This document shows, piece after piece, positions 34,026-41,635 of a stretch of DNA of 64,000 bases; the stretch's first letter is position 1; each line of letters starts with the position of its first letter. The notes beneath the pieces were generated by a model, which saw nothing but the letters and a program-made list of their open reading frames with translations, was not told the DNA's origin and searched no databases. The DNA comes from Paraclostridium tenue (GTDB lineage: Bacteria; Bacillota; Clostridia; Peptostreptococcales; Peptostreptococcaceae): positions 4,992-68,991 of the forward strand of contig NZ_JADPFO010000002.1 in NCBI RefSeq assembly GCF_015668515.1. The letters are read 5' to 3'. Position numbers and translations under genes: made by a program.

Positions 34026-34502
34026 ATGCCAAATATAGTATTAACAAGAATTGATAATAGACTAATACATGGTCAAGTAGCAACTATGTGGTCATCTAGT
34101 GTAGGAGCTAATTTATTATTAGTAGCAAATGATGAAGTAGCAACAAATGAATTTAGACAGGGCCTTATGGATATGGCTGCACCAAGCTTTGCACAAACTA
34201 GATATTTTACAATAGAGAAAACAATAAATATAATACACAAAGCTAGTGAATCTCAGCATATAGCTATAATTTGTGAAAATCCTCAAGATGTTTTAAAACT
34301 TGTGGAAGGTGGTGTTCCTATAAAGAAGGTTAATATAGGAAATATGCATATGGCACAAGGTAAAAGACAAGTTTCAAAAGCAGTTTGCGTAGATGATCAT
34401 GATGTAGCTGCATTTAAAAAGCTTAAGGAGTTAGGTGTAGAGCTAGAAATCAGGAGAGTTCCAAGTGAATCTGCTGAAAGTATAGATGAATTATTTAAAT
34501 AG
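34026..34502 (+). CDS. PTS mannose/fructose/sorbose-family IIB component
   Basis: 158 residues. The phosphorylated His15 lies in TRIDNRLIHGQVATMW, the family hallmark, and VNIGNMHMAQGKRQVSKAV follows. It passes phosphate from IIA to the sugar crossing IIC/IID. ATG 34026 is chosen over an in-frame start at 34011 because the latter sits in the G-rich ribosome site (GTGGGGGGCGG), an unusual sequence in this AT-rich window. First gene of a IIB-IIC-IID-IIA operon with 14-base or smaller gaps. Confidence 0.93.
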   Translation: MPNIVLTRIDNRLIHGQVATMWSSSVGANLLLVANDEVATNEFRQGLMDMAAPSFAQTRYFTIEKTINIIHKASESQHIAIICENPQDVLKLVEGGVPIKKVNIGNMHMAQGKRQVSKAVCVDDHDVAAFKKLKELGVELEIRRVPSESAESIDELFK

Positions 34503-34516
34503 AAAGGGGTAGCTTT

Positions 34517-35284
34517 ATGGAAATAGGGTTTGTTCAAATTGCTCTAATTTTAATTGTTACATTTATAGCAGCCATTGACCAGTTTAACTTTTTAGAATCA
34601 TTGTATAGACCTATAATAATGGGTCCTATAGTTGGGGCTATAATGGGAGATTTAAACACAGGACTTATAGTTGGTGGATCTTATGAACTTATGATGATAG
34701 GCGCAATGCCTGTAGGTGGAGCTCAGCCTCCAAATGCTGTTATAGGAGGTATAATGGCAACTATATTTGCTATAACATCAGGATTAGATACAAGTGCAGC
34801 ATTACCACTTGCAATACCTTTTGCATTATTAGGTCAATATGCAGTAACTGCATTATTTACAGTAATGTCTCCTTTAATGAGATTATGTGATAAAGCAGCA
34901 GAAGAGTCTAACCCTAAAGGAATAGATAAAGTAAACTATATGGCTATGGGAATATTAGGAGTAGCTTTTGCATTAATAGTTTTAGCCGGTTTACTATCTG
35001 GGCAAGCGATAGGAGATACTTTAACTAAAGTATTACCTGAACAAGTTTGGACTGGATTAACTGCAGCAGGAAAGATGATGCCAGCTCTAGGATTTGCTAT
35101 GTTACTTAAGGTTATGTTAAGTAAAGAGTATGCGATATTTATGATATTAGGTTTTGTATTAGTTGCATACTTAAATTTACCACTTTTAGCTTTAGCTATG
35201 ATAGGGCTAGTTGTAGCTATATACGATTTTAATGTGAGCATAAAAACTAAAAATGTTGGAGGAGGTATGAGTGATGGCATCTAA
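34517..35284 (+). CDS. PTS mannose/fructose/sorbose-family IIC component
   Basis: 255 residues with about seven or eight membrane segments. GPIVGAIMGDLNTGLIVGGS and the conserved loop GAMPVGGAQPPNAVIGG are typical of EIIC of the sorbose/mannose class. With IID it forms the sugar channel. The end overlaps the IID start by 11 bases (coupled translation). Whether the sugar is mannose, GlcNAc, GalNAc or another hexose cannot be read from the sequence. Confidence 0.93.
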   Translation: MEIGFVQIALILIVTFIAAIDQFNFLESLYRPIIMGPIVGAIMGDLNTGLIVGGSYELMMIGAMPVGGAQPPNAVIGGIMATIFAITSGLDTSAALPLAIPFALLGQYAVTALFTVMSPLMRLCDKAAEESNPKGIDKVNYMAMGILGVAFALIVLAGLLSGQAIGDTLTKVLPEQVWTGLTAAGKMMPALGFAMLLKVMLSKEYAIFMILGFVLVAYLNLPLLALAMIGLVVAIYDFNVSIKTKNVGGGMSDGI

Positions 35285-36113
35285 TATAGAACAAAAAGCA
35301 ATGATTCATACTGAATATATAGATAAAACAGAAGGTGAAACTCTAGATAAGAAAACTTTAAACCAAATGGCATGGAGATCTATGTTTTTACAGGCTTCAT
35401 TTAACTATGAAAGAATGCAAGCTGGAGGTTGGTTATATTCTATACTTCCAGGACTTAAAAAAATACACAAAAACAAACAAGACTTATCTACTTCTATGAA
35501 ACATAACTTAGAGTTTTTTAACTGCCATCCATTTTTAATTACATTTGTTATGGGAATTGTTTTATCTTTAGAACAAAAGAAAGCAGATGTACAAACTATA
35601 CGTTCATTAAGGGTTGCAGCGATGGGACCATTAGGAGGTATAGGAGATGCAATATTTTGGTTTACTTTACTTCCAATAGCTGCTGGAGTTGGAGCTAACT
35701 TAGCGCTTGAAGGAAGTATAGCAGGACCTATAATATTTTTATTAATGTTTAATATAGTTCACCTAGGATTAAGATTTTGGTTAATGCATTGGTCATATAA
35801 GACTGGTATTGAAGGTATAACGAAGATAACAAAAAATGCAAAGGAATTTACAAGAGCAGCTACTATATTAGGTATGATAGTTGTTGGTGCATTAATAGCT
35901 TCATATGTAAGTATAGATATTGTTACTGAAATACCTATAGGAGAAACATCTCTTAAAGTTCAAGAAATACTAGATGGTATAATGCCAAAATTATTACCTC
36001 TTGGATTAACATTTGGTATGTATGGGCTAGTTAAGAAAAATGTAAGTCCTATGATAAACATATTAATAATGGTGTTAATAGGTATAGCAGGAGCATATAT
36101 AGGATTATTCTAG
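35274..36113 (+). CDS. PTS mannose/fructose/sorbose-family IID component
   Basis: 279 residues. ASFNYERMQAGGWLYSILPG, the LRVAAMGPLGGIGDAIFWF membrane segment and a hydrophobic C-terminus are the IID signature. It partners IIC in the membrane. ATG 35274 has GGAGGAGG just upstream, within the IIC gene; GTG 35271 is the alternative, one codon longer. Confidence 0.93.
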   Translation: MASNIEQKAMIHTEYIDKTEGETLDKKTLNQMAWRSMFLQASFNYERMQAGGWLYSILPGLKKIHKNKQDLSTSMKHNLEFFNCHPFLITFVMGIVLSLEQKKADVQTIRSLRVAAMGPLGGIGDAIFWFTLLPIAAGVGANLALEGSIAGPIIFLLMFNIVHLGLRFWLMHWSYKTGIEGITKITKNAKEFTRAATILGMIVVGALIASYVSIDIVTEIPIGETSLKVQEILDGIMPKLLPLGLTFGMYGLVKKNVSPMINILIMVLIGIAGAYIGLF

Positions 36114-36126
36114 GGGGAATATACTA

Positions 36127-36528
36127 ATGATTATAATAACAGGCCATGGAAACTTTGCTTCGGGGTTAAAAAGTAGTTTAGATTTAATAGTTGGGAACTA
36201 TGATTTTATAAAAGTGGTTGATTTTACAGAAAATAAAAATCCTGAAGAGTTAAAAAATGATATAAAATCTATAATAGACAAATGTAGTGATAACGAATTA
36301 TATATATTTACAGATTTAGCAGGAGGTACTCCTTTTAAAGTTAGTAGTGAGTTAGCATTTAACAATAACATAAAAGTATTTTGCGGTACGAATTTACCTA
36401 TGCTTATTGAAGCAAGTATGATGGTATCTTTAGGGTGTGATATTGATGTTAACTTTATAAAAGAGACTGGTATAAATGCAATAAATCCACAAAAGAAAGT
36501 TGTAGAATTTAAAGATGAAGGAATATAA
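36127..36528 (+). CDS. PTS mannose-family IIA component
   Basis: 133 residues. The phospho-accepting His7 lies in IIITGHGNFASGL, and FTDLAGGTPFKVSSELA is typical of the EIIA-Man fold. It takes phosphate from HPr and gives it to IIB. It is a free-standing IIA, not fused to IIB as in E. coli ManX. It ends the PTS operon. Confidence 0.93.
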   Translation: MIIITGHGNFASGLKSSLDLIVGNYDFIKVVDFTENKNPEELKNDIKSIIDKCSDNELYIFTDLAGGTPFKVSSELAFNNNIKVFCGTNLPMLIEASMMVSLGCDIDVNFIKETGINAINPQKKVVEFKDEGI

Positions 36529-36529
36529 T

Positions 36530-36557
36530 AAAGAGTAGCTTATGCTACTCTTTTTTT
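36530..36557 (+). terminator. Terminator of the PTS operon
   Basis: A 10-bp stem (AAAGAGTAGC with GCTACTCTTT), TTAT loop and nine T-rich bases, two bases after the IIA stop. Confidence 0.85.
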
Positions 36558-36649
36558 ATATAATCATAAATAATAGAAATTTAATATTATATATTTAAAG
36601 AATTAAGTATTGAAAGTAGTTTTATTTGACGGGAGGTTTAAGTTAGTAT

Positions 36650-37495
36650 ATGAACATGCAAGTTGAAATACTAAAATTTATACAATCATTTAAAAATCCT
36701 ATACTAAACATACTATTTTTGACTATAACTATTAGCACAGAAGTTCCAGTTGTACTAATAGTAGCATCTATTTTATATTGGTGTGTCAATAAAAAGTATG
36801 GGGAAAGATTATTATTTGCATTAATAGGAAATGTGGCTTTAAATACAGGCGTTAAAGAATTTTTTAAGGTTCAAAGACCTATTGGAGTAGATGGTATAGA
36901 GTCTATGAGGGTTTCAACAGCTACAGGATACTCGTTTCCTAGTGGACATACTCAAATAGGAACTACATTTTGGGTGAGTATGATGAGTATATTTAAAAAT
37001 AAATATTTGTACATATTTGGGCCAATTATATTTTTAGGCATAGGTATATCTCGATTATATTTAGGAGTTCACTGGCCTACAGATGTTTTATTTGGATGGG
37101 TATTTGGTATAATATTAACTCTTATTTGTAATTATATAATGTCAAAAGTTGAAAAAAATAAAAAGTATAGATATTTTAATTTTATAATAATACCTATGAT
37201 ATTATGGATGTTTATTGTAAACAGTACTAAATATGTTAAAATGTTAGGGTTATTAAGTGGATATATAATCGGATATATAATAGAAAAAGAATATGTGAAT
37301 TTTAATGTTAATGTAAGTTTGAAATTAAAAATATTTAGATATATATTCGGATTAATAAGTTTAGGTGCAATTTATTTAATATTAAAATTAGTTATGCCAT
37401 TAAATTGTATAGGTGGATTTTTAAGATATTTTTTATTGATGATATATGCAATGGATATAGCACCACTAATATTTGAGAAGATTTGGAAGGAATGA
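36650..37495 (+). CDS. PAP2-family membrane phosphatase
   Basis: 281 residues with about seven membrane helices. The three acid-phosphatase motifs are present: KEFFKVQRP, YSFPSGHTQIGTTFW and SRLYLGVHWPTDVLFGW. These enzymes dephosphorylate lipid substrates such as undecaprenyl diphosphate or phosphatidic acid at the outer face of the membrane. GGGAGG lies 13 bases before ATG 36650, further than usual; ATG 36656 (second codon pair) is even further. Its stop overlaps the ribosome site of the next gene. Substrate unknown. Confidence 0.9.
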   Translation: MNMQVEILKFIQSFKNPILNILFLTITISTEVPVVLIVASILYWCVNKKYGERLLFALIGNVALNTGVKEFFKVQRPIGVDGIESMRVSTATGYSFPSGHTQIGTTFWVSMMSIFKNKYLYIFGPIIFLGIGISRLYLGVHWPTDVLFGWVFGIILTLICNYIMSKVEKNKKYRYFNFIIIPMILWMFIVNSTKYVKMLGLLSGYIIGYIIEKEYVNFNVNVSLKLKIFRYIFGLISLGAIYLILKLVMPLNCIGGFLRYFLLMIYAMDIAPLIFEKIWKE

Positions 37496-37500
37496 TAAAT

Positions 37501-38724
37501 TTGAAAAAAGTAGTTGTAATAGGTGGAGGAGCGGCTGGTATGGTTGCAGCATCAACTGCATCTAGTATGGAACATGATGTTACATTATTAGAAAAAAATG
37601 AAAGACTAGGTAGAAAATTACTTATAACAGGAAAAGGAAGATGTAATATAACTAATAATTGTGATATAGAGGAACTTATAGAAAATACTCCTACTAATGG
37701 GAAATTTTTATATAGTGCATTTTATACTTTCACTAACGAACAGGTTATAGACATGTTTAATTCACTAGGAGTTAAAACAAAAACAGAAAGAGGAAAAAGA
37801 GTATTTCCAGAAAGCGATAAGGCTAAAGATGTTGTTGTAGCTCTTGAAAAGCAAATGAAGCAAAATAAAGTAAATGTGGTGTTAAATTCTAATGTAAAAA
37901 AAATAGAACAAAAAAACGGAAAAATAGAAAGTGTTGTTTTAAGTAATAATAAAGTAATAAAGTGTGATAGTGTTATAATAGCAACTGGTGGAGTTAGTTA
38001 TCCAAGAACTGGATCAACAGGAGATGGATATAAGTTTGCTAAAAGCTTAGGACATACAATTATTAAGCCAAAGCCATCACTAATAGGGCTTGAAACTTTT
38101 GAAGATGTATATAGCTTAAACAAATTATCACTTAGAAACATAGCTATAAAAGTAATAGATAAAAAAGGAAAAAGTATATATGAAGACTTTGGAGAGATGG
38201 AATTTAGTGATATTGGAATAGAGGGTCCTGTAATAAGGTCAGCAAGTTGTAGAATGAAATCTTTTGAGAATGAAACTTATAAAGTGATAGTAGATTTAAA
38301 GCCAGCTTTAGATGAAGAAATGTTAGATAAAAGAATACAAAAAGATTTTAAAAAGTATACAAATAAAAAGTTTGAAAATAGTTTAGATGATTTATTACCT
38401 AAAAAATTAATACCTTATATAATAGATTTAAGTGGAATTGATAAAGATTTAGTAGTGCATCAAATTTCAAGAAAGCAAAGAAAAGATTTAGTAAATTTAC
38501 TTAAAAATTTAGAATTTAATATAAGAAATTATAAACCGATAGATGAAGCAATAATAACATCTGGTGGAATAAAAACTAGTGAGATAAATTCATCCACAAT
38601 GGAGTCGAAATTAATAGAAGGATTGTTTTTTGCAGGAGAAGTAATAGATGTAGATGCATATACTGGAGGATTTAACCTTCAAATAGCATTTTCAACTGGA
38701 TACTTAGCAGGTATAAGTTGTTAA
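37501..38724 (+). CDS. HI0933/YhiN-family FAD-dependent oxidoreductase
   Basis: 407 residues from TTG 37501. FAD-binding Rossmann motif KVVVIGGGAAGMVAASTA, GRKLLITGKGRCNITNNC typical of the HI0933 family, then ATGGVSYPRTGSTGDGY and the C-terminal FAD loop AYTGGFNLQIAFSTGYLAG. The family's reaction is unknown. The TTG start has AAGGA about 9 bases upstream; ATG 37492 touches that site and is too close. It follows the PAP2 gene by 5 bases. Confidence 0.92.
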   Translation: MKKVVVIGGGAAGMVAASTASSMEHDVTLLEKNERLGRKLLITGKGRCNITNNCDIEELIENTPTNGKFLYSAFYTFTNEQVIDMFNSLGVKTKTERGKRVFPESDKAKDVVVALEKQMKQNKVNVVLNSNVKKIEQKNGKIESVVLSNNKVIKCDSVIIATGGVSYPRTGSTGDGYKFAKSLGHTIIKPKPSLIGLETFEDVYSLNKLSLRNIAIKVIDKKGKSIYEDFGEMEFSDIGIEGPVIRSASCRMKSFENETYKVIVDLKPALDEEMLDKRIQKDFKKYTNKKFENSLDDLLPKKLIPYIIDLSGIDKDLVVHQISRKQRKDLVNLLKNLEFNIRNYKPIDEAIITSGGIKTSEINSSTMESKLIEGLFFAGEVIDVDAYTGGFNLQIAFSTGYLAGISC

Positions 38725-38787
38725 TAAGCTTTATAAAGTTTGTAGTTTAAAGTTTTATATATTTTTATAAAATTTTTATAAATTTAA

Positions 38788-38816
38788 GTATATAAAAAGT
38801 ACAAGTTGGCATAATA
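38788..38816 (+). promoter_or_regulatory. Probable sigma-G (forespore) promoter for SASP
   Basis: GTATA (38788-38792), exactly 17 bases, then CATAATA (38810-38816), close to the sigma-G consensus (-10 CATnnTA). The downstream gene is a small acid-soluble spore protein, the classic sigma-G target. The 5' leader is about 110 bases and holds a GAACAAC...GTTGTTC inverted repeat. Confidence 0.65.
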
Positions 38817-38934
38817 AGAACATGAACAACAGCAAAAGAAAAATGGAGTAAAAGTTGTTCAAGGTAAATTTACCAATTAATAAAATTAAGACTCCATAAA
38901 CCACTACAAAAACTAATAAAGTGAGGTAATCAAC

Positions 38935-39153
38935 ATGACAAACAATAACAACCAAAATTCAATATCAGTACCAGAGGCTAAAGCAGCATTAAAACAAATG
39001 AAATTAGAAATAGCTAATGAGTTAGGAATGTCAAACTATGACACTGCTGATAAAGGAAATATGACAGCAAGACAAAATGGATATGTTGGTGGATACATGA
39101 CTAAAAAATTAGTTGAAATGGCTGAAAAACAAATGAGTGGTCAACAACAATAG
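38935..39153 (+). CDS. Alpha/beta-type small acid-soluble spore protein
   Basis: 72 residues. The family core is complete: ALKQMKLEIANELGM, YDTADKGNMTARQNG and YVGGYMTKKLVEMAEKQM. These proteins coat and protect DNA in the spore and are cut by the GPR protease at the conserved EIANELG site. The presence of the gene shows a spore-forming organism. A GAGGTAATC ribosome site precedes the ATG. Confidence 0.97.
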   Translation: MTNNNNQNSISVPEAKAALKQMKLEIANELGMSNYDTADKGNMTARQNGYVGGYMTKKLVEMAEKQMSGQQQ

Positions 39154-39160
39154 TTAATAG

Positions 39161-39190
39161 AAAAGGAAGGTTTTAAACCTTCCTTTTTTA
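39161..39190 (+). terminator. Terminator after SASP
   Basis: Near-perfect stem AAAAGGAAGGTTT with AAACCTTCCTTTT and a T-run, 8 bases after the stop. Confidence 0.85.
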
Positions 39191-39261
39191 TTATTATTGA
39201 GTAAAAAAAATTAATATGGATAAAATATAAAAGATAATACATATATAGGAGGTAAATTAAA

Positions 39262-39429
39262 ATGGCTGTAAACTTTGAAGAAATAAAAACTAAATTTATA
39301 AATGCAGATTTAGATGGGAAAATAAATATATACACTACAACTGAAGGTCTTACTGTTGAACAATTCAAAGAATTACTTAAATATTATCCTATACAACATT
39401 TATCAAAATTAGAAAAGGCATTAGGTTAA
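39262..39429 (+). CDS. 55-residue small protein of unknown function
   Basis: ATG 39262 to TAA 39429, with a perfect ATAGGAGGT ribosome site 6-7 bases upstream. The product starts MAVNFEEIKTKFINADLDGK and ends SKLEKALG: acidic, soluble and mainly helical after a short beta hairpin. It is bounded by the SASP terminator and by its own terminator, so it is a separate transcription unit. It may be spore-related because it directly follows SASP, but no family is recognised. Confidence 0.75.
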   Translation: MAVNFEEIKTKFINADLDGKINIYTTTEGLTVEQFKELLKYYPIQHLSKLEKALG

Positions 39430-39431
39430 TA

Positions 39432-39475
39432 AAAAGCACTAAGGTATATATTTAACCTTAGTGCTTTTCATTTTT
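39432..39475 (+). terminator. Bidirectional terminator after the 55-residue gene
   Basis: Stem AAAAGCACTAAGGT (39432-39445) with ACCTTAGTGCTTTT (39455-39468), then CATTTTTTTTT. On the minus strand it overlaps the end of the convergent gene at 39458, whose stop codon lies in the stem. Confidence 0.8.
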
Positions 39476-39931
39476 TTTTATGTAATTAAAAATTCGCTCA
39501 TTTCCTAAATCGATTTTTCCTGTAGATATATATTTAAATAAATTATTAATATCACTAGAACTTAAGTACTGAGAAGGTATAGTAAGCTCATATCCTGTTT
39601 CAATTAATAAATTTTTTAATTTAATTTGTTGAGTTATAGAAGATTTTATATCTGGTTTTATATTTTTATTTTTTTTGAAATTACTTATGTTTTCATTTTG
39701 ATTTTTTATTAATGTTTCTATATATTTTATGTATGAATTTTTAAAATCCAGTTCGTTTATTATATTTTTATCGAGTATAGTAGTTATATCTTCATTTGAC
39801 AATATATTTTCAGCAAATTTATCTGCAGTCAGTTTACCAGTTACAATTCCCTTTTGATATTTTCTTAATACCTTTTTTGTATATCCATAGATTTTACTTC
39901 TTGTTTCTAAATCTAATTGCTCTATAAGCAT
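39458..39931 (-). CDS. Hypothetical protein, 157 residues, helical
   Basis: No family recognised. It is soluble, lysine/asparagine/isoleucine-rich and mainly helical, with a likely coiled-coil stretch around residues 70-110 (YIKYIETLIKNQNENISNFK). No Cys, signal peptide or membrane helix. The ORF is much longer than chance in this AT-rich DNA, has a plausible AAGGAG site (CACTCCTTAGG on the plus strand) upstream of the ATG, and has a terminator at its end, so it is probably real. The 278-base gap upstream (39932-40209) holds nothing else I can name. Confidence 0.65.
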   Translation of the reverse strand: MLIEQLDLETRSKIYGYTKKVLRKYQKGIVTGKLTADKFAENILSNEDITTILDKNIINELDFKNSYIKYIETLIKNQNENISNFKKNKNIKPDIKSSITQQIKLKNLLIETGYELTIPSQYLSSSDINNLFKYISTGKIDLGNERIFNYIKKNEKH

Positions 39932-40209
39932 TTAATCACTCCTTAGGGTTTTGATAATAGTGTAAATACATAATATATAGCAATCTATAAAAGTTTGTCT
40001 AATTATGGTGCAAACACAATTGTATAAACTTTAATATAGTAGCCTAACTATGCTTATTTTATATTATTGACCAAAACAAAAAGAGTAATCACAAATATAA
40101 CTATAGTAATAGAGAAATTTAATAATAGTTTTAACAACATATGAGCTTATTAATATTAGTAAATATGGATATAATTTGGATAATTAAAGTTAATAGGAAG
40201 GAATAGAAT

Positions 40210-41007
40210 ATGAAAGATAAATATTTAATAATTATTTCAATAATAATATCGATAACATATGTATATTTTATCGAAAGCTCTAAAAAAGATAAGTTAAAAA
40301 GAATAATTGAAAGCAATAGTAAAGGTTTAAATGATAAAAATGCAAGTGTATTAAAAATATTAGAATCATATGAATATGAATGTGGAAAAAAGTATAAAAG
40401 TATAAAACATGATAAAGGGCAACTTTTTGAATATAATATATTTGAAATTATATATAGATTAGGAGGAAAAGTATTAACAGATTTATATGTTAGAAAAGAA
40501 AATAATCAAGACACACAGATAGATATAGTTTTTATACATAATACTGGAATATATGTATTTGAAGTTAAAAATTTAAGCGCTAAGTTAATAAAAGGAGATG
40601 ATGAAGACGAAAGATGGATTTTATACTATAGAGAAAATGTGAAAAATATATATAGTCCTTTAAAACAAAATATAAATCATGTTAAAGCGATAAAGAATTT
40701 CTTATCCGATAAATATGATTTTATTCAAAATTACTATTCCATAGTTGTAATGAATACTCAAAAAAACAAAATAAAGGTCAATTACGAAATAGAAGCTGAT
40801 GGATTTAGGCAAATGGTATTAAGTAAAGCACAATTAAAAGAGCAAATGGAAAATTTTATAAAAGAGATAGAATGTGAATTAGTTTTAAAAGATAAGTTAT
40901 TATCAGATGAAGAAATATTAGAAGTTTATAACTATCTTCATGATGAATGCTCTAATGTAGATGAAGATAGAAAAAATAGACATCTTAAAGCTGTGAAAAG
41001 CATTTAG
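40210..41007 (+). CDS. NERD-domain (nuclease-related) protein with N-terminal membrane anchor
   Basis: 265 residues. A hydrophobic helix at about 3-20 anchors the protein, then a NERD domain at about 70-190: KGQLFEYNIFEIIYRLGGKV, QDTQIDIVFIHNTGIYVFEVKN (the D...E-x-K nuclease-like core) and SPLKQNINHVKAIKNFL. The fold resembles restriction-type nucleases, but activity is unproven for most members. AGGAAGGAAT precedes the ATG. A second membrane protein follows 33 bases later, so they may form a pair. Confidence 0.85.
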   Translation: MKDKYLIIISIIISITYVYFIESSKKDKLKRIIESNSKGLNDKNASVLKILESYEYECGKKYKSIKHDKGQLFEYNIFEIIYRLGGKVLTDLYVRKENNQDTQIDIVFIHNTGIYVFEVKNLSAKLIKGDDEDERWILYYRENVKNIYSPLKQNINHVKAIKNFLSDKYDFIQNYYSIVVMNTQKNKIKVNYEIEADGFRQMVLSKAQLKEQMENFIKEIECELVLKDKLLSDEEILEVYNYLHDECSNVDEDRKNRHLKAVKSI

Positions 41008-41040
41008 GAAAAATTGTATACAAGTAGAGGAGGAAATTAG

Positions 41041-41532
41041 ATGATAAGTGGAATTATTAAACTATTTTATAATGATAAAGTAAAATCAGAAATGAAGAAA
41101 ATGAAAGATGAAAGTTATATTTTTAGTGATGAATGTAAAAAATTTAAAAAAATAAATAAAAGCATAGATGATATGATTTTATATGTGTTTAAAGTTGCGA
41201 TTATTAGTTTTATCATAACTGCATTACTTAAATATATGAGTATAGTAGGTTATAGTTTATTATTTCTTATGATTACTCATGTTATTTATAAAAAAATATA
41301 TGAATATAAAATAGAAAGATATTGTATAGATAATGATATTAGAATGCGATACAATATAAATTCTTTAGGAAATAAAATAAATTATACTAACATCAAAGTA
41401 AATATAATTTCAGCATTAACTATATTTATTATAGGATTGGTATCTGAATTTAATTATATTATAATAATTTGTTTAACTATAGTTTTTATAGATAGCCTTA
41501 AAAAGCTATTAAATAAAATTAATTCTAATTAA
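41041..41532 (+). CDS. Membrane protein of unknown function
   Basis: 163 residues. Soluble charged segment 1-40, then two hydrophobic hairpins at about 45-85 (VFKVAIISFIITALLKYM, GYSLLFLMITHVIYK) and 120-155 (VNIISALTIFIIGLV, YIIIICLTIVFIDSL), giving four membrane helices. No known domain recognised. AGAGGAGG just before the ATG and 33 bases from the NERD gene suggest one transcript. Confidence 0.75.
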   Translation: MISGIIKLFYNDKVKSEMKKMKDESYIFSDECKKFKKINKSIDDMILYVFKVAIISFIITALLKYMSIVGYSLLFLMITHVIYKKIYEYKIERYCIDNDIRMRYNINSLGNKINYTNIKVNIISALTIFIIGLVSEFNYIIIICLTIVFIDSLKKLLNKINSN

Positions 41533-41635
41533 TACTTGAGCTTGATTTGTATGAGTTTTTATGTTTACTATAAAAGATATATATAGTAATATTAATAAAT
41601 AGACTTAATATAAAGAGGGGAGATGAAATACTTAT

